The notes under the pieces are model-generated. The model saw only the letters and a list, made by a program, of their open reading frames with translations, ran no database searches and had not been told where the DNA came from. 6,902 nt of DNA from an uncultured Eubacteriales bacterium (GTDB lineage Bacteria; Bacillota; Clostridia; Oscillospirales; Oscillospiraceae). Where the stretch lies: positions 1-6,902 of the forward strand of contig CAUABY010000115.1 of assembly GCA_958427375.1 (NCBI GenBank), in the 5' to 3' direction. Positions 5,255-6,902 of this stretch are shown piece after piece. The stretch's first letter is position 1; each line of letters opens with the position of its first letter. Made by a program: the position numbers and the translations under genes.

Positions 5255-6410
5255 CGAGAAATCGGCCGATACACGGCGGTTTGAGGTGAAGGGCATGCTT
5301 GATTCAAGACCGGCCATTGTAAAACGGCTTGACTTGGAGGACGACCGGCGTATTATCGTCGTCTCCGACATACACGGGCATCTGGATAACCTCAAGGGCG
5401 TGCTGAAAAAGGCAGGCTTTTGCGACAGGGACGAGCTGATAATAAACGGCGACTTTCTTGAAAAAGGACCATACAGCCTCGCCACCCTGCGCTATATCAT
5501 GGAGCTCTATAAGCGCGGCAATGTGGAAGTCATCTGTGGCAACTGCGACGACTGCGCGCCGATATATGACGAGCACTGCCAGACCGAGCTTGTGGACTGG
5601 CACGTACTGCACTATGTCCTGCACAAGAAAAGCGGGCTACTGTGGGATATGTGCAACGAGTTAGGGCTTGACCTTTTTGAGTACGACTCCTTTACCGAAT
5701 GCAAGCGCATACTGCGCGAGCGCTTCCCGGCGGAGTGGGATTTTCTCATGCGCATCCCACACGCCATAGAGATGGAAAACTTCGTCTTTGCCCACGCCGC
5801 GGTGTATCCCGACAAGCCACTGCGCAAACACACGGTTGACGAGTTTGTGCGCTGTGACCGCTTTTTGTCATTAGGGCTGAGCTTTGACAAGTGGGTCGTG
5901 CTCGGCCACTATCCCACGGTGCTTTACGGCACGGACAAGGTATGCGCAAACCCGCTTGTGGACTATGAGCACAAGGTCATCTGCATAGACGGCGCCTGTG
6001 TGCTCAAGTACGATGGGCAGCTAAACGCCTTTATCATCCCCAACAAGAGCAGCGAGGACTTCTCCTTCGTGTCTTATGATGGCTTCCCAGAGCGCATGGT
6101 GCTCTCCGACCAGGAGGGCAGCGAGACGACCTATTATATCCGCTGGGGCGACAGTGAGGTGGAGGTTCTTGAGCAGGGCGAGGAGTTTTCCCGCGTGCGC
6201 CACATCCGCACGGGCTATGAGATGGACGTGCTGACAAAGCACCTTATCACCGGCGGCGAGGTTACTGAGGTTGACGATGTGACGGACTATGTGCTCCCGC
6301 TCAAGGCCGGGGACGTTGTGCGCGTGGTGGAAAAGTGCTCGCGCGGCTATTTCGTCAAGCACCACGGCTATTCCGGCTGGTACTTCGGCGAACTGGGCTT
6401 GGTGAAGTAA
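5247..6410 (+). CDS. Calcineurin-like metallophosphoesterase with C-terminal SH3-like modules
   Basis: A 387-residue protein without signal peptide or membrane segment. The ATG at 5247 has AAAGGAG 6 nt upstream and overlaps the preceding stop; ATG 5295 is a weaker alternative. Residues about 33-265 form a Pfam Metallophos-type domain: SDIHG (40-44; Asp41, His43), INGDFLEKGP (66-75; Asp69), GNCDD (98-102; Asn99), FAHAAVYP (181-188; His183) and LGHYPT (219-224; His221). These supply the usual two-metal ligands, so the enzyme should be active. GNCD instead of GNHE also occurs in YfcE-type phosphodiesterases. The overall order, with GHxPT and IDGAC, recalls the PP2A/ApaH-like branch, so a phosphoprotein or dinucleoside polyphosphate substrate is possible. 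Residues about 285-387 hold one or two SH3-like units, the clearer being GDVVRVVEK through GWYFGEL (355-383). An SH3 module on a protein that appears cytosolic is unusual. It is the second gene of the operon, coupled to the phosphatase-GNAT gene. Confidence 0.87.
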   Translation: MLDEKSADTRRFEVKGMLDSRPAIVKRLDLEDDRRIIVVSDIHGHLDNLKGVLKKAGFCDRDELIINGDFLEKGPYSLATLRYIMELYKRGNVEVICGNCDDCAPIYDEHCQTELVDWHVLHYVLHKKSGLLWDMCNELGLDLFEYDSFTECKRILRERFPAEWDFLMRIPHAIEMENFVFAHAAVYPDKPLRKHTVDEFVRCDRFLSLGLSFDKWVVLGHYPTVLYGTDKVCANPLVDYEHKVICIDGACVLKYDGQLNAFIIPNKSSEDFSFVSYDGFPERMVLSDQEGSETTYYIRWGDSEVEVLEQGEEFSRVRHIRTGYEMDVLTKHLITGGEVTEVDDVTDYVLPLKAGDVVRVVEKCSRGYFVKHHGYSGWYFGELGLVK

Positions 6411-6425
6411 CGGGGTCTGCCTGAA

Positions 6426-6701
6426 ATGCTCAAATATCTGATAGTTTATCTCGGCATTGTCAGCCTTGTGCTGTTTATAATGATGGGGCATGACAAACGG
6501 CAGGCGCGGCGCGGCGGGCGGCGTGTGCCGGAAAAGCGGCTTTTCGCCGTGGCCGCCCTCGGCGGTGCTCTCGGCGGCTGGCTGGGGATGCATGCCTTTC
6601 ACCACAAGACCCGCCACTGGTATTTCAAATTCGGCTTCCCCGCCCTCGCGCTGCTGTATCTTGCGGCGCTGGCGTTCATGTATTATGTAAAAGGATTTTA
6701 A
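6426..6701 (+). CDS. DUF1294 family small membrane protein
   Basis: A 91-residue integral membrane protein. It has a hydrophobic helix at about 4-20, then the family signature: DKRQAR (23-28), RRVPEKRLF (32-40), a glycine-rich hydrophobic helix with LGGALGGWLGM (45-55), and the FHHKTRHWYFKFGFP block (58-72), followed by a last helix (about 71-87). This order is that of the DUF1294 family, whose function is not known. It starts 15 nt after the metallophosphoesterase stop with no strong ribosome binding site (only GGGG at 6412-6415), so translation is probably coupled to the upstream gene. It is followed by a strong hairpin terminator and is therefore the last gene of the operon. Confidence 0.87.
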   Translation: MLKYLIVYLGIVSLVLFIMMGHDKRQARRGGRRVPEKRLFAVAALGGALGGWLGMHAFHHKTRHWYFKFGFPALALLYLAALAFMYYVKGF

Positions 6702-6708
6702 AATATGC

Positions 6709-6737
6709 AAGAGCCGCGGATTTTCTCCGCGGCTCTT
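6709..6737. terminator. Bidirectional intrinsic terminator after the operon
   Basis: AAGAGCCGCGGA (6709-6720) and TCCGCGGCTCTT (6726-6737) form a perfect 12-bp stem with a TTTTC loop. AGTTTT follows on the plus strand; on the minus strand the A-rich side (6700-6706) gives ATATTTTA. It sits in the 40-nt gap between the convergent DUF1294 and DUF378 genes, so it can end transcription from both sides. Confidence 0.85.
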
Positions 6738-6741
6738 AGTT

Positions 6742-6902
6742 TTACATGCCGTCGTCGGTAACGGAGTCGGTGCGGAAAAGCAGCGACACACACCACAGCG
6801 CCGACAGACCCACCAGCGTGTAGATCACGCGGCTGACCGTCGCAGTCTGGCCGCCGAAGAGCCACGCCACTATGTCAAAGCGGAAAAGGCCCACACTGCC
6901 CC
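6742..6902 (-). CDS. DUF378 family membrane protein, partial (N-terminus beyond the window)
   Basis: The minus strand reads open from the window edge to a TAA at 6742-6744, giving the last 52 residues of a protein. Visible are VGLFRFDIVAWLFGG (3-17 of the fragment), then TVSRVIYTLVGLSALWCVSLLF (21-42), a hydrophobic helix, and a polar DSVTDDGM end. The pattern of VGLFxFDxVAxLFG, followed by xxSRxIYxLVGLxAL, is that of the small DUF378 (YuzA-like) membrane proteins, normally about 60-80 residues long, so roughly one helix at the N-terminus is missing. The function of the family is unknown. It shares the hairpin at 6709-6737 with the convergent DUF1294 gene. Confidence 0.8.
   Translation of the reverse strand, partial: GSVGLFRFDIVAWLFGGQTATVSRVIYTLVGLSALWCVSLLFRTDSVTDDGM

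Noticed and set aside
4721..5485. Minus-strand 254-residue open frame.
   Set aside because: It is opposite the GNAT domain and the start of the metallophosphoesterase, both of which have clear motifs. Its composition is that of complementary codons.
5538..5552. Loss of the catalytic His in the metallophosphoesterase GNHE motif (here GNCDD).
   Set aside because: GNCD is a known natural variant in YfcE-type phosphodiesterases, and all other metal ligands are present, so this is not evidence for an inactive enzyme.
6021..6791. Minus-strand 256-residue open frame.
   Set aside because: It overlaps three features, including the terminator hairpin and the DUF1294 and DUF378 genes, all better supported.

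Overview
The window looks like chromosomal DNA of a Gram-positive anaerobe of the class Clostridia, possibly an Oscillospiraceae-type gut bacterium. The support is: AGGAG-type ribosome binding sites, a lipobox lipoprotein with a fused solute-binding domain, small DUF1294 and DUF378 membrane proteins, and a moderately high GC content with GC-rich hairpin terminators. The assignment is an inference from gene content; no rRNA or tRNA is present to confirm it.

Layout from left to right. Positions 1-280 have no convincing gene, but hold a weak inverted repeat and a sigma-A-like promoter (211-238). Next is a small AT-richer gene for a secreted single-domain bacterial SH3 protein, whose 5' end is abnormal (281-706). 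A hairpin without a U-tract (741-781) separates it from a large lipoprotein with a propeller-like N-terminal half and an ABC-type solute-binding C-terminal half (809-3013). No permease or ATPase gene is nearby. A bidirectional terminator (3085-3110) separates the lipoprotein from a convergent minus-strand gene. That gene encodes a PurN-like formyltransferase-fold protein (3125-3889) whose three expected catalytic residues are all substituted and which carries a basic Pro/Ala/Arg/Gln tail.

A divergent intergenic region (3890-4126) follows. It has a TATAAT promoter, an extremely AT-rich stretch and a perfect 12-bp palindrome. It leads into a compact plus-strand operon of three genes. The first is a histidine phosphatase fused to a GNAT acetyltransferase (4127-5254). 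The second is a calcineurin-type metallophosphoesterase with C-terminal SH3-like modules (5247-6410), which overlaps the first by 8 nt. The third is a DUF1294 membrane protein (6426-6701). A bidirectional terminator (6709-6737) ends the operon against the 3' end of a convergent DUF378 membrane protein gene, which runs off the right edge.

How they may work together: the operon couples two unrelated phosphatase chemistries, one of them fused to an acetyltransferase, which suggests a shared small-molecule or protein modification task. The substrate cannot be read from the sequence. The two points most worth a second look are the PurN-like protein, apparently a pseudoenzyme or an enzyme with changed chemistry, and the domain fusions in the phosphatase operon. 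I did not find a clear defence system, mobile element or CRISPR array.
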